64,000 nucleotides of DNA from Echinometra lucunter (GCA_029962745.1 CM057151.1:36993798-37057797), one strand, 5' to 3'; counted from the stretch's first letter, positions 24,611 through 38,000 are shown. Made by a program: numbers and translations. Notes: generated from the sequence alone by a model not told the origin.

Positions 24611-25256
24611 ACACATGTTATACATCATGTACATGACTCTTCTGATGACGAAGTAAAAATACTCCCTCCTGTGGTCATCGGTTGAATCGACCCCCCAATT
24701 TGTACGAATGCAAAAACAATCGCTCGAGCATTTGCTGTGCAGTTATGGTGATTAAAATAGTAGGCAAACGCGTGCAGGACTCACTCGGTCACGGTCATAT
24801 AGTGAGAATGATTATTCTTGAATAGGTGATAACACTGGTTAGTAATAACTTTTCAAAATATTCCTGCCTTTTGTATACACAAATCATGTAATTTCTTATT
24901 CACTATGACGTGCTGAATTCGAATACATGAAATACGAAATTAAAATATCTATTAAAACCCAAGTCAATCAACAGTTTGAAGTGTCATTCCATGGTTAGTG
25001 ATCCAAAGTGGTCTACTTTATTTTCTTCTTTTTTTCAGCCGAAAGGCACTTGGCTGTGCTCTGGTGTAATAATATCAATAATATAAAATATTTAGGAAAG
25101 CTCAAAAACAAACAATGGGCGTATATAAAACAAGAATAGAGTTATATGTAGCAAATTTTTGAGGATAAAAACACACACACACGCAGACACATTCAAGACG
25201 CTGCTGACCCCTGATACCGACCTTGATCGAAGAGCAGTGTCTCCGAGATCAAGATA

Positions 25257-25300
25257 ATTTGATTTGATTTGGTTTTATTTACGATAAAAGTAATACAGAT
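25257..25300 (-). mobile_element. Possible retroelement 3' tail, (CAAAT)n
   Basis: On the minus strand AAATAAAACCAAATCAAATC is the kind of polyadenylation-signal-plus-pentamer tail many invertebrate LINEs carry. The body upstream is not recognisable. Similar tails of (GAAAT)n type lie at 484-516 (minus) and 35593-35637 (plus). Confidence 0.35.
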
Positions 25301-26355
25301 TAAAACATAAACATGAGATTATATAACAATATAAATATAACAATGGTAGTAACATACAATACCAAAGAAGAAAATCAAGATGGAGGGATGACCCACTTCA
25401 GATTAACTAACATTGCTAACCTGTTCTTCCTCGGGGTCAAGATCAAGACAAGATCAAGATTACACTTTGCTGATCTTGAATCTCGAGAACAAGATCGACC
25501 TTGAGATGCTCCAAATAGATGAGGGAACATCAATTATTTCTTTTCCTGAATCATGTAAATCGGATCATTCCATCTGATTTTCAGACTGAAATCGAATATT
25601 CCAATTTCATGCAATAACGCAGACGCACACGCACGCATGCATTTAGACCTGTGTGGAAAGGCAATGGCTAGTAATCCATGCCTTAGGATGCCGACTTCAG
25701 CTAACATTTCTTAAAAGCTTAGCGCCCTCTTTCTTTGCCGCTGAAAATGTAACACCACCACACAACCACCCTTTGAAATTATAAACAAATCATTCCCAAT
25801 CCTCATTTTTTAATATCGCCCGTCCGCTCTGACAGAAAGTAGATCTTTTAGACATCCAAATCTTAAAAGTCAGTATGTGCAAAGGTATATTGACTTTTAT
25901 CGAATTCTTCGCTTTCCGATATTTGGTTTTGTCTGTGGTGTTTTATGAGTAGTGTTGCTGTACCGTACGAAGTTAATGTAATGTTATCAGATGACTTTAT
26001 ATTCCATATTCATTATGATATTGATTGATTCGGTGTATATAGGGATCTCGTGTCTAACATTTATTTATTTTTTACGATATGGTTTATGAATGGTCCTGTG
26101 CTTTAGAAAACATGGATGACTGGTTCTGAGTCCATTTATGGGTGTGTGTGTGGGGGGGGGGGGGGGGGGGGAGGGGCTGTTCAAAGCCAAAGGAGAAAAT
26201 AATGGAGGTGTTGCAATTATTTACAATTTCTACATGTAAAAAATAAGTTTGCCAATGAACTAGTGTTATTTAAGGATAATGGTTATGCCGTAAATTCTTG
26301 CCGATGTGGCTCTCCGATCCTGTCTCGCATTCTATTTCATCCCTTTTTAATTTAT

Positions 26356-26403
26356 GTGTGAGTGTGAGTGTGAGTGTGAGTGTGAGTGTGAGTGTGAGTG
26401 TGA
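26356..26403. repeat. (GTGTGA)n hexanucleotide repeat
   Basis: About eight units of GTGTGA on the plus strand. Confidence 0.9.
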
Positions 26404-26863
26404 ATGAAGTATCTGATTTGTTGAATGACTTGGGTATTTTGCAGTGGATGGAATGGATTGTGGGTAGGGTCGGAGAGGCACGTCCAGGGTCTCTGTTTCT
26501 TCTTCTGAAGGAATTTTAGTGATCTTATTTATGTAAAGGTTGTTTCATTGAGGACGCAGGGGGTGGGGTGACTACTGTCCCTTCGCGATTGGATTTGGAA
26601 CGGGGGGGGGGGGGAGGAGAGGGAATGGTTTTGTAATTATGTATTGTGCCATATTTTATATCAGTTTGTGCGGTCATGAGTCTCCTGAGTATGAGATTCA
26701 ACACCTGTGAATCTTGTAGGCCTACTATAGTGTAATTGATGCAATTAATGATACATGTTTTTATGTTTGTGTTCTTTTTTTTTTATTGTGAATCTGATTT
26801 TCTTCAAATTGTCTTAGTCACACAAATCTACAACACTGGATGCACCTGGATGGGATACAGGCA

Positions 26864-28163
26864 CACACTAAGAATAAAAGGGTTCAATTTTGCACCCTTC
26901 AAATGCATCACTGGGAGCTCCTTTATGGGTACAACTTTGCACCTTACATGCCCTAAGAAGCATTATGCACCTTTAAGGGTGCAGTGAGCTACATTTTGCA
27001 CCCTTAAGGGTGTAGAGTTGTACCCTTTAGGCATGTTAGGGAAGGTGCAAATTTGCACCCTTGTGAATGCAAAAATTGCTGCACCATTCCTGATAGCAGA
27101 GACTGGTAAGAATAACATCATATTTACGTCTCTTTAAAGTCGTATCATACGTCTTATTTACGTATTATATATACGTCTTTAAGACGATACTTTCCACCAG
27201 CACACGACGTAAAATAAGACGTCATATTTTTACGTCAATTTTACATCATATTGGTCGGAAAAAACGTTTTTATGACGTCTTTACGACCCAAAGGAAGCTC
27301 ACAGACTGGTAAAAATCACATCATAAAGACGTCAAAGCTTCAAAGCTGGTTTATAAAATATTTTAGAATGTATACAACATTATGACGTTTTCTCTTTGTT
27401 AATGTTCTAGCCTATCATGCCTATAGATCGTCCTATACTAGTCCTATATCCTAACATCCTACATCCTATACCTAACTACTGATGCTTTGTATCGACATTA
27501 CTATATATATGGACTGTAGTGTAGTACTTGAAAAAAACCAGCTAGAAATTACAATTTCTTGATGCATTCTGAAATACCCTGCCCATGACATTAACTGAAT
27601 GGTGTTCAACACGAAAGTACATTGTTCATTAAATCAGCAGTGCAATCATTGAATAAAATGTTAAAATTCAAATGTTATCTTCCCTTTTTCACGAAGATAA
27701 GTCATTTCTGGTCATTCATGAATATTCATGAATCACGATCAACTATTACAATCGTATCATGACGTAAAACTGACGTAAACGCGTTTTTTATGGTCTTGAA
27801 AAAAGCTGTAATAAAGTGGTAAATATTTGACGTAAAATATATGTCATCTTATGTTCAAACAAAATTTGAGAAAATTTTGGTTATAAAGACGTCATAAGGT
27901 TGTCGTAAAATAGCCGTGTATATGACATATGACGTGTGGACCAGTTTATGACCAGTTCTTGACGTCTTAAAGACGTCCGTCTGCTATCAGGGATTAAAGG
28001 TGCAAAGTAGCACCTTCAAGGGTGCAGATGGGCATTTCAGGGTGCAAACAAGTACAAAGCGGGCATCTTTCCACCCTTTTTGTAGGGTGCAAGATTGCAC
28101 CCAAAAAGGTGCTGCCAGTGTTGCATTTAGGGTGCAAAACTGAACCCTTTATTTTAAGTGTGC
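26864..28163. mobile_element. ACACTAAGAA element, copy 1, split by a second element
   Basis: The left end CACTAAGAATAAAAGGGTTC faces the right end GAACCCTTTATTTTAAGTG. The interior is dense in AAGGGTGCAAA/TTTGCACCCTT. Compared with the copy at 52811-53147 it carries a 904-bp insertion at 27089-27992. The same TTTGCACC module appears in three places in this window, which supports a dispersed family. Confidence 0.75.
27089..27992. mobile_element. ACGT-rich element nested in the ACACTAAGAA element
   Basis: The ends CCTGATAGCAGA and TCTGCTATCAGG are perfect inverted repeats, flanked by ATT on both sides (27086-27088 and 27993-27995). The uninterrupted relative at 52.8 kb has a single CTT at the matching point, so a 3-bp target duplication is likely. 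The interior has more than fifteen ACGT cores, many as GACGTC or GACGTAA, and an internally repeated CAGACTGGTAA module. No protein frame is visible. Confidence 0.7.
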
Positions 28164-31100
28164 ATGAAAGGTGAGGGTGGTCTGCGGACTACAGTGACAG
28201 TTATTTGGTTAACTTTGTACAAATCCTGGCAGCATGTACTTTTGTGTGATCAGCAATTATTGTCATTTCTGTATTTTGTATATTATGTGTTTTCTGCCAA
28301 ACAAAATAATAATAACTCTTGTTTCATTCTTTTTCTCAGACACCTCGTTTATTGATTGTGGCGTCATGGTCTTTACACTTTTACTTCTGTCTAAAACCTA
28401 TAGGAGTTTAAATCAAATGGAGTGGACGAGTATAATCTGTATAAATGTAGAAAATATAGAGTGAATAGTAAAATGATTATTTCTTTTCACATACTTAGTC
28501 ACTGTTTTCCTTATACGCAAATGCAATGTCTTTACAATTTTATTGGAATGCCTATGTGTTTATGTAAATAAAACCCGAAACAACAACAGAACAACAAAAA
28601 GCCAACAAAAGACAACGCAAAACAAAACAAAGCACAAAAAAAAAAGAAAAAAAAAAGAGAGAGATAGAAAGAAACAAAACACACACACCCTAAAATAAAA
28701 AAGCATCCAATCCCCACCCCCTCAACAACAACAACAACAACAACAACAAATCCCCAACAAACAAACAAACAAAAACACCCGCACTCCATTGACAATATAT
28801 TGTCATTTTGGGGGTCTGTTTTTTCGTTTTATTAGATCTTGCCAGTAGGTACAGTCATTACAATATACTGCCACTGTGATATGGGCAATGTAAGTACAAT
28901 ACCTCACAGAAATTTTTTACGTCATAACAAACCTGACTGGAAAAACAAGGAAATCTATGGCTACGTTACAACTCCAGTGCATCTCTTCAGCCGATTGGAA
29001 ATTTTGTAAACCTTGAAAGTGTCTAAATTTGTCTCAAGCATGCATTGAGCGGGGCAAAAGTGCAGTTTCTCCATGCCTTCTATAACAATGCATATTTGGA
29101 CAAAAGCGATCTGACAAGCCTAAGTTTACTCCCGTATAGACACACTCGCCCCTCTCTTGGACCCTGTTATTTGCGTCTTTCAAATAAACGTACATTGGTA
29201 ATGTTAGCATTATGTTCGTTTTGGGAAAGTCTTTAGGTTGCATCAGCTCTCTCATAGCTGTACTGATTTCTTCTGCAAAGAAGTGGTATCGCAGCTTACA
29301 TTGCTTTTTCTTCTCGGAAAATTTGCTTATCATGTTGAGGGGGTTGGGGGTTGGGGGACGAGGCCATACTCCGATACCGAATTCTTCCATGATAAGGAGA
29401 AAAAAGAAATGCTGCTGCTTCTTCTACTGCTGTTGCTGTATTCTACTGCAGTAACTTCTATATATGTGCATTATTTGATGCTTGTACAATCATGACAATG
29501 GATATGCAACTACTACCACGGCAACCACTTCTACCATTACGATGACTTTGATGACCATTATCACTACTATTTCTCCTTCTTCGTCTTCTTCTTCTGCAAC
29601 ATATACCTGTCACGAGTGTTTTACATATTTTTTTTAAACACACATGCACACATTGGTATCAGTATGCCTATAGCACTTCATTCATTTGATGTACGACAAA
29701 AGAGCAATGTAGATTAAAAAATGCCTTGCTTCAAGGGCATAAGTGCCGTGCCGGGGATCGAGCCCCCGACCCTCGCGTCTCCAGTCAAGCACCTTAAACC
29801 ACTGGACTACGGCACCTCCATATATATATTTCTATGGAGGTTCCATAAAATGCTAATTTGTAATCGATACAACTGTTATAGGTAAACACGTTAGCTACCC
29901 CAAATTTTCAGAGATATAATACCCTTGTCCACTATTTTACTTTGCTAGTGTTTGCAGCTCTTTTGAATAATCCTCTCAACCACTCCAATTTTAATAATAA
30001 AACTTAAATAAATGAATAAAAAAGAAAAGATGATGAAATGATCAGAAATATAGTTAGCCTACACTAGCATACTGATTCCCTCTGAGAAACAACGACAGTG
30101 CATCTGACAATACTTTATCTGCAATTGTGCCATCAAAGAACCCGTGAATTTTAATTTCCCGCCAAAAAAGGAGTCTCTTCCTATGGATATCATGGAGAAG
30201 ATGCCTGGTCCAAGGGATAGGCGCGCGTTTGCGTCGACAGATCTGTCTCAATTTATGAGGAAAAGACATCGGGATCGCGGCTTGATTCGCTCCATCACTT
30301 AGACTTAATGAGTCCAGCCAAAATCATGATGCGAAGGAGGGGTAAAAGAGTGCGCCAAATCGGCAGCCGACATTGAGAAATTCTGTCGTAAGGATAAGAA
30401 ATTAGATTAAATCATCCTTTTGTCCTTGCACTTTCTGTCTGAGTGGGCCGGGTACAAATGGGAAGAAGGCTCGGACTGCACTTTCCGAGGTTGTTTTGTC
30501 TGTGTGACTGTTTAACCGGAACAAAGGAGAAAGTATTGCCATCAAGGTTAGGGTTCGAAAGTAGCACTTAAGTTGACTTAATGACCTAGATGAATATGAT
30601 TAAGACCAATAAATGAAAAGAGATTTTATGAGCACCGTTCGGACTCTTAGATATAGTTGGCTCTATTGTCTTGCCTACTATAAGCGGTAGAAGACATTGT
30701 ATGTTCATACAACAGACGTATCGTTCACTTTGTTGAATTACGGATGGGTATGTTGTCAAAGCATCTTTTAGAGTTCACATAATGAATTAAATGTTTTTCA
30801 TAAACCTATATGATATTTCGTAATGTTATAAACCATCTTCTAGATTAAAGTTTTACGTTGATGGAGGCAAACGCTTTAAGATCGCTTGTCACAATAATGT
30901 TAAGCAGTCTTCTGGCATTCAATTTACCACGTGCGAAAAACTGTTCACCCTAACGACTTATCGCCTCCAGCCCTTCTGCCAGTTCGAATAAAAGACATGT
31001 TCATGAATCACTCCAGGACACAAATGGCGGCCTTTTGAGGCAATTTGGTCAAATTCGGAATAAATTTTGCAGGCTGCCGTCCGCGCGAAGCTGACGATTT

Positions 31101-32050
31101 AATACCGACGCCCAGTAGCACCAAGCCTCAATGTGTCGCTGGATGGCGTCACAGAGCCATACGCCGTTAAAAACGTAAAAATATCTCTCAACATCCAGGG
31201 ATGGTTCACGTGAAGTGTGTCGATTAGGACGACGAATGAGTCAGAAATGTTATCGCGCAGGCGCTCACGGAAGGAGCCGTTTCACGGCTTCCTATGCCTA
31301 ATCAGTAAAGCTCATAGGAGTGAATTGATGAAACGAAAGCTCGTAAAACGATTGTGACATGACAACAACGGCTTCAGAAAAAAAGGTCTTCTTCTTCTTC
31401 TAGCTAGGGGTTGCACGAGGACGAGAATAAAATCGCTTCTTGGACACACGCAGTGTCTATTTCGGAGAGAGTGTCGCGAGAGATAAGGACCACACACAAC
31501 TGAATTTTTATTGGATTCTGAAGGTGATTTTACGTTGATTTGGCGCGCAATTGTTACACGCCAGTCGTAGTTAACGCTGATCCCAAGTGGCGTTTAGTGT
31601 GGTGATAAGTAAAGTACATGAAGAGAAGTGGGTTTTGGGTTGGGAGTAAGAGGTAGAAGCTAGTCCAATTAACAGAACAGACATTGGCAGAAGGGTAGCT
31701 TAATAAGCTGGTGGTTTTTTATAGACTGTAAGACCTACTTGTAGAACGTAAATGTTTCACTCAGTCGTGATAAACTTGATGAATCACCTTTGATCGATAA
31801 TGGTTGACCAGACGACTCTTCACACAGACTCCCTGGACAAAGGTGTTGTAAAAACATCTCAGTACCTATAAAGATACTGGGGGTGGGGGGGGGGGGGGGG
31901 AGTGCTAACACCTCTTTCTAGAATATTGACCATCAAGTTTTTTATCTTCCGAGAGAGCAAAACCGCCGTCCTCACAAAAAATTCTCAAAATGTAAGAGGG
32001 AAAAAAGAAGACTTTTAACGGAGAAAATAACGTGCCATCTAAAGACACTA
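28164..32050. other. Intergenic: mostly unique-looking sequence
   Basis: Outside SINE D this has few simple repeats. The part 30100-31500 is less A/T-rich than its flanks and is a candidate regulatory region, but shows no exon. A G run is near 31878. Confidence 0.5.
29627..29816 (-). mobile_element. tRNA-derived SINE, type D, copy 1
   Basis: The head (29743-29816) reads GGTGCCGTAGTCCAGTGG and has the B box GGCTCGATCCC; its outer seven bases can pair (GTGCCGT with ACGGCAC). The body ATGCCCTTGAAGCAAGGCAT and CAATGTGTGCATGTG ends in an A-rich tail. The extended match to the copy at 63287 shows this is a SINE and not a tRNA gene. Confidence 0.8.
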
Positions 32051-32445
32051 CACTCTAAGAATAAAAGACTCAGCTTTGCACCCTTTAAATTCAACACTGG
32101 GAGCTCCTTTATGGGTACAACTTTGCACCCAAAGAAGCATTGGTGCAGTGAGATATATTTTGCACCCTTAAGGGTGCAGAGTTGCGCCATTTAGGGAAGG
32201 CGCAAATTTGCACCCTTTTGAATGCAAAAATAAAAATAAAAAATAAAAAATAAATAAATGAAAATAAAAATTGCATAGTTGCACCTTTAAGGGTGCAGAC
32301 GGGCATTTCCGGGTGCGTACAAGTACAAAAGGGTGCATCTTTGCACCTTTTTCATGTAGGGTGCAAGATTGCACCCCAAAAGCTGCTGCCAGTGTTGCAT
32401 TTAGCATGTTTAAGGTGCAAAATTGAAACTTTCATTCTAAGTGTG
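32051..32445. mobile_element. ACACTAAGAA element, copy 2
   Basis: The left end CACTCTAAGAATAAAAG and the right end CTTTCATTCTAAGTGTG enclose the shared module (GGGAGCTCCTTTATGGGTAC, then repeated TTTGCACCCTT). An A-rich stretch of AAATAAAAATAAA type at 32227-32272 is unique to this copy. Confidence 0.75.
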
Positions 32446-32692
32446 TAGACAAAATTGATATATCGTCGCCCTAATCATTTTTCATTATTTTACTTTATAA
32501 TTGTTTTGAAATATGCAAGCATCATCAGTAATGAGGTAATTTTAGGCTGATTGTTTGGTCGATAAGGGAACCCCAAGTGATAATTCAAAATGTAGGGGAA
32601 TAACAAATTGCGCAACATCTCAAAGTTGAATAAGGATAACTACCATGACAAAGTGTAGAGTAATATTTCTAAAGGATCTCAAATTTATTTTA

Positions 32693-32800
32693 TGGTTAAA
32701 TGGTTAAACGGTTGGTTTTCATACCCGACTGCTAAAAACGTGTGTATGCTTGTTAATAAGCAACCAGGGGACCGACGGCTTAAAGTACTCTCCGAAATTT
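32693..32800 (-). mobile_element. SINE type A, 3' fragment
   Basis: On the minus strand GTCGGTCCCCTGGTTGCTTA, then TTTTTAGCAGTCGGG and AACCATTTAA match the 3' half of the SINE at 3990-4222. The tRNA-like head is missing. Confidence 0.55.
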
Positions 32801-33176
32801 CTTTGCATGGTGACAGAGCGATATACAGTTTCGCTTGCTAGCAAAAAAGTAAATTGTTACATCAACATTTCGCTTATATTGTCTTATTATAGATTCGTCT
32901 TGTCCGGCAAAAGCATCGGTGTCTTTTGCTTTCCTAAACACAAATGTCCTTCACTTTCCTAAATTGGGCTAGCTTTTGTATGACCCCTCCTTGTTAAGAA
33001 TAAACGAAATTGATGAGTAGCCGTAGTGGTTGGGACATCGGAACAAATACAAAGTCACGGACGGTGCTGGGCAAGGGTCCAGAGGGGATGATGAACATAT
33101 GTACTGACCTGTTGCAGGTACAAATAGGGGGTAAAAGACTGGAGGATAATAATGGGGGATAATATGGGGGTAGGGC

Positions 33177-33340
33177 CTGTGGCGTAGCGTGCATGTATCA
33201 AGCAATGGGGGAGGGGGGGGGGGGGAGGACTGTGATCATGGGAGGAGTGTGAGGAACAGGCGAATGCGAAAGAACATCGCATTCCTCGCAGTTACCTTCT
33301 TTTATTTTCTCCCCTATTCTCTCTCTCTCTCTCTCTCTCT

Positions 33341-33374
<34 letters not shown>

Positions 33375-33449
33375 CTCTCTTTCTGTACGATTCGATGGAA
33401 AGAGGAGGAGGACACAATATCCTTCAGTGCCATTGCGGCTACGCCACTG
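33177..33449. mobile_element. CWGTGGCGTAGC-ended miniature element with (CT)n core
   Basis: The left end CTGTGGCGTAGCG and the right end GCGGCTACGCCACTG are inverted. The ends resemble the hAT-type element at 21301. The 8-bp flanks match poorly (about 4 of 8), so the duplication has decayed or the ends are slightly misplaced. The interior holds a G run and a 65-bp (CT)n tract. Confidence 0.5.
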
Positions 33450-33524
33450 GAAGGAGCCACGTACTGAACGAGTCAAATACAGGGTAGATGTCGTAGGTGG
33501 GAAGACAGTGGGGTAAATGTCATG

Positions 33525-33730
33525 GGAGACGTGATAGCTCAGTTGGTAGAGCACTGGCCTCGCAATCCTGTGACCCGGGTTCGAAGCCAAGTGGTTGCGT
33601 TAGAGCCCTTTGGTAAGGCATTAACCCTCATTACCAGGTCCATCGAAGTCGTCAGTCCTCCGTTTGCTTACTTAGCATGCATGCTATCTTAGCATGATCA
33701 GGTTCAGGTTAAATAAACCAATACTCAATA
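33525..33730 (+). mobile_element. tRNA-derived SINE, type A, with tRNA-like head
   Basis: The head contains the A box TAGCTCAGTTGGTAGAGC and the B box GGTTCGAAGCC, typical of RNA polymerase III promoters. It cannot close a full acceptor stem, so it is not a working tRNA. The body TTTGGTAAGGCATTAACCC, GTCAGTCCTCCGTTTGCTTA and AGCATGCATGCT follows, ending in a C run and then an A run at 33731-33771. Confidence 0.75.
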
Positions 33731-34530
33731 ACCCCCCCCCCCCCCAAAAAAAAAAAAAAAAAAAAAAAAAATCATTTTCGAAATATGATGGGGCAGAGAG
33801 GAGGTGATAACCTAAACTTTGGTTGATAAACATAAGACGTCAAAACGTAGGGTGGAGAGGTAGGGTTGGTATGCCATTGCATGGAGGTATGATTAAGGGG
33901 AGGGGGGGGGGAGGGGGCTTAGGGTGTCAGAGAGTGGATGAGTGATTTCTTAGTCAAAATGGGATGGAACCACTGACCTGCAGCAGATACAATGTTCATA
34001 GGTCATATATGTGATGAAGAGGGCAAAGGGGGGGGGGGGATTAAGAGTGTCCTAAGCAAGCATAATGGAAGCGAACATGGCGACGACTGAGGAAATTTAG
34101 CGGTTGGAACGGCCTGTACCCATGAAACGTCGATATGCACAGATATCTCCCTATCTAGCTATTATACCCCTGTCTTACATACCCCTGGATCCCCATTTGA
34201 ACGAAGACGAGCAGTTTATTACTCTGATCACTTACAGATTTGTGGCACGGTAGCGGTGGCTATCTTACACTGATGACTCACTACAGGTCGTCGTATGTTA
34301 CTCACGTATATAGTGTAGCAAAAACGACGCCAGCTTCGAGTATTATAGGGATCATCGCATCACGATATCAACATGTGTATAAGGTATCAGTGACATAGAT
34401 GATATCCCGGGGATGATAATTATGTTAACAGATCAGCTCGACTGGTAGTTGAAGAAAATTTATTTAAATTTTAAAAAGATAAAATTGTTGGCAATAAATC
34501 AGTCGATAACGCACCACTTATGTAACGCAC

Positions 34531-34589
34531 AATCAATCAATCAATTAATCAATCAATCAATCAATCAATCAGTCAATCAATCAATCAAA
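34531..34589. repeat. (AATC)n tetranucleotide repeat
   Basis: AATCAATC units with occasional AATT or AGTC changes. Looser AATC-rich stretches follow to about 34850. Confidence 0.9.
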
Positions 34590-34865
34590 CAATTATTATT
34601 CCTAAAATTGTTAAAACAATCAATCGACAGAACAAGTCAATCACAAATGAACCATTATAATTTACTGATTAGTTAACCAAATTTTATCAGTCGATTTTAT
34701 CAGTCGATATGACAGCTCAAAGAAACAAAGAAAATTGAAATATATCCCTCCATCACAGAAACAAATGATTAAAAATCAATCGATCAATCAATCAGTCATT
34801 CAATTAAACAATCACACAAACAACCAATCGATCAATTAATCAGAACCAGACATTGGAATATTGTT

Positions 34866-34990
34866 TTACTAATGAGGTATCAATCCTCATTACCGGGTCC
34901 CTCGGAGAGGAATGAAAGCCATCGGTCCTCTGGTTGCTTACTTACAAGCATGCATGCTTTCTTGGCAATCAGGTAAAAACAAACCAAAAC
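34866..34990 (+). mobile_element. SINE type A, body fragment
   Basis: ATCAATCCTCATTACCGGGTCC, ATCGGTCCTCTGGTTGCTTA and AAGCATGCATGC match the body of the SINE at 33525; the tRNA-like head is absent. An AATC microsatellite region lies just upstream. Confidence 0.65.
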
Positions 34991-35052
34991 AATAACATAC
35001 CGTTTCACAGGTTCAAGGTTACACGTCCATTTAACGTTGGTGGCAGGCCTTT

Positions 35053-35065
35053 TGACCTATGAACT
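35053..35065 (-). promoter_or_regulatory. DR1 nuclear-receptor-type site
   Basis: On the minus strand AGTTCA T AGGTCA has two good half-sites spaced by one base, the layout bound by RXR/HNF4/COUP-type receptors. It lies about 9 kb 3' of Hox1. One such match in 64 kb can occur by chance, and no function is shown. Confidence 0.3.
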
Positions 35066-38000
35066 TCGCTTCTCCACTTTCTTCCTGAATGTATTTTTAC
35101 TTCAGGTAAGCATGACTTGAATATCAATTTTCTTCTGTTTTTGTCATGCCAAACGTTTTATATTGAGTGGTAGTAAGTGAGAATCTGCATGTGTGTTCCA
35201 GAAATTTGAAAGTAATTTAATATTTGATTGCATAGAGTGAACATTTCATATGATAATCATGTGTTATGTAATGTACACAGGACATATATTATGTGGTGAC
35301 ATTTCTATGTACATCGGTGTATGTATTTAAGTGTACCTCGTGTCTAATGTGTGAATAGGCTGCGCTGACCCCCGGCCGTTAAACGGAGCTTTTGCATCAT
35401 AAATGAGCACGAACAAATAACCGTGAGTTTTAAACATTCGTATTGCTGAATTCAGTAATTTTAGTGGGATTGGGCTTTGAGCGGTTGATTTTTTATTTTT
35501 TTATTTTTTTTTTTTATTTTTTGGTTGAGGAAAAATCAAATCTTAACACCATTCAACTGTTTTTGTAATTGTTTTTCTTTCTGTTGGAAGTGAAATAAAT
35601 ACGAATTGAATTGAAATGAAATGAATTGAAATGAACTGTACCTGGGCTTCTTGTGATTGACATCGTATACTCCTCCTCGAGTACATTCTATCGCCTATCC
35701 ATAACTTGAATTGACTAGAATGTAATCAAACTGTCAAATGTCAAAAGACACTAGAAATGTGATAACTCCTCTTTTATAGCTCAAATCTACTTAAAAGGTT
35801 ATTTTAGTTCAATTTTAATTCAATTTTGTTCCTTTCTTAGCTGGAAGAATGGTGTCTCCTTCGAAAGAATCCCTTATCCACCACTCAAAGTTCAGTTCAT
35901 ACGAGTGGCATATGCCTACGGGACGATCCATACCATATACTGTTAGTGTCAATCAAATTCTGTTCCTTTTTTATAAAGTACAAAGAGATATTATGATATG
36001 AATCTTTCTGAAATGGCAATCTGCAAACATGTACATGTATAAACCTTTTATACCCCCTGTCTTGTCTTCTGAGACAACGGAGGAGAAACATATCACTAAT
36101 TTGAATTTACAATAAATGGTACTATGCTAGATTGCTCCATCATTCATACGATTTTTTTATAATGTTGGTAAACTGCTGTTCGTGTTTCTTGTATATATTT
36201 GTGTTTTCTATTTGTAAACAAAAACAACAACAAACTCCACGTTCTTTTCAGCTTATTGGTTGCAACACATATTCCCACTGTTCATAAAATCGGTTATACG
36301 GAATAGCCTGATAAGCAATGATTTTTTTTTCTCCCCTCACAGATATCAATAATACCATGAAAGGCCTTAGTTAACTGCACAAATGACACATGCAATTTGA
36401 ACTATTTTTTGATTTATTTATTATTGTCATCTGATACACACATAACGAACCAATTGTGTTCTTTTTGTACTATCATACAATATTTGGCAATAATTATGTA
36501 ACAGTGGTCGCATATAAGTCCACACTTAAAACACATAAAACATCAATTTGCCTCTTAAAAAGAAAACCCGTCACAAAACTATGTACATTCAAAGGGTGGG
36601 CTAAATTCAAAGAAACATTCAATGAAACATTACGCGAAATCACATATCGAATTCATCGCTGCAGCTGTAAATAAAGTCCTTTAAAAATAAAAGTACCTGA
36701 AATTCATTGTTAGATTTCAGTTATGTTTAAAAAACACTATCGATGGTTACATAATCTTGCATAAAACAGTCTTGTGTTGGTGGTTTTTTTTTTCGTTTTC
36801 CTTAGAGGCAATTTGCACCTTCTCCCAAACAGACAGAAACGCAAATTTTGACAAAGAATGCAAGTGGAGTGAACAGAATTAATGCTTGTTGCATTTCTAA
36901 GATTAATAGACGTGATATTTCTACCCTTTTTAAGAATGAAAGAATAAGCTACGTTTATTCAGTACTCTCATTTTACCGAAACACAGTGCATTGCCGTTAT
37001 CAGTCATCCACATCCGATGAAGTATTGGTCTTAAATGTATCAGTATTTTTACGACAGAAATTTCTTAACAAATTCGTAAACATTTCGACCGAACGTGATA
37101 TTTGTGAAGTGGCATGTTCTATATATCCTGAGTTTAACCATGCGAATGTGAAATATATCTACACAACATACACACATGAGAAGATAATACTTTTATTCGG
37201 TCTGTTTCTGTTTTGGCAGATAAACATGATGTACGTTCAAACACACAGGTGGGATTATCTCATGTCACATGTATTGAAAAACAATTTGGCACAAAAAAAC
37301 GGTGGGCAATTCAAAAAATAGACAGGAAAAACAATTTACAATCGTTCTTCATGAACTGCATTTGCCACACTGCACTATATCTCGTTTACAACACGCTTTT
37401 AAACAAAGCATAAAACGACGAATGATATAAGGTATTTCAGGTGTTTTAAACTGACAAATTTCATTGACTTTTGGCAATAAGTGACACAATATTTCTTGTC
37501 TATAAAACTATTTAATATGTTCAGCGGAGATGTCTTATGCATATACCACAAAGGTTGTGAAACGTTTTTGGAATCATTTAGAATTTCTTACTTTAACCAT
37601 TGAATCATTACTTTAAATTCGAGCCCGTAGAACACACAGATCCGACTTTCATTTGCCTTTATCGTACCAAAAATAACAATCGTAATTTTAAGAGGAACCA
37701 ATGATTCTGCGACACTTCGACGTAAATGAAAGCAAGCATCATGGCATGTCAATATTGCACAAATTCAACCAATCTTACGAAGTACTTTACATTTTTACAT
37801 AAATATAAACCCTCTAACAACATCTTTTGACAAGAAGAAGTCCAACATGGTGTTATATTTTACACAACCCGCCCACGCGATCGCCCTTTGTTGAATAATT
37901 ATTAAGATGGACGTTTATGAAATAAATGGGTTTGTTGGCAAATATTTTCCTCTCTGACGCTTCAAACTGAAATTTCATTTGACCACTTCTTACGATGACA

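Noticed and set aside
24110..24634. 174-codon Pro-rich minus-strand frame
   Set aside because: The prolines come from G runs within degenerate repeats; no conserved motif.
36848..37321. 157-codon plus-strand frame
   Set aside because: Longest non-repetitive frame, but no domain, signal peptide or known motif. Its composition matches the A/T-rich background, and no splice or start context supports it.
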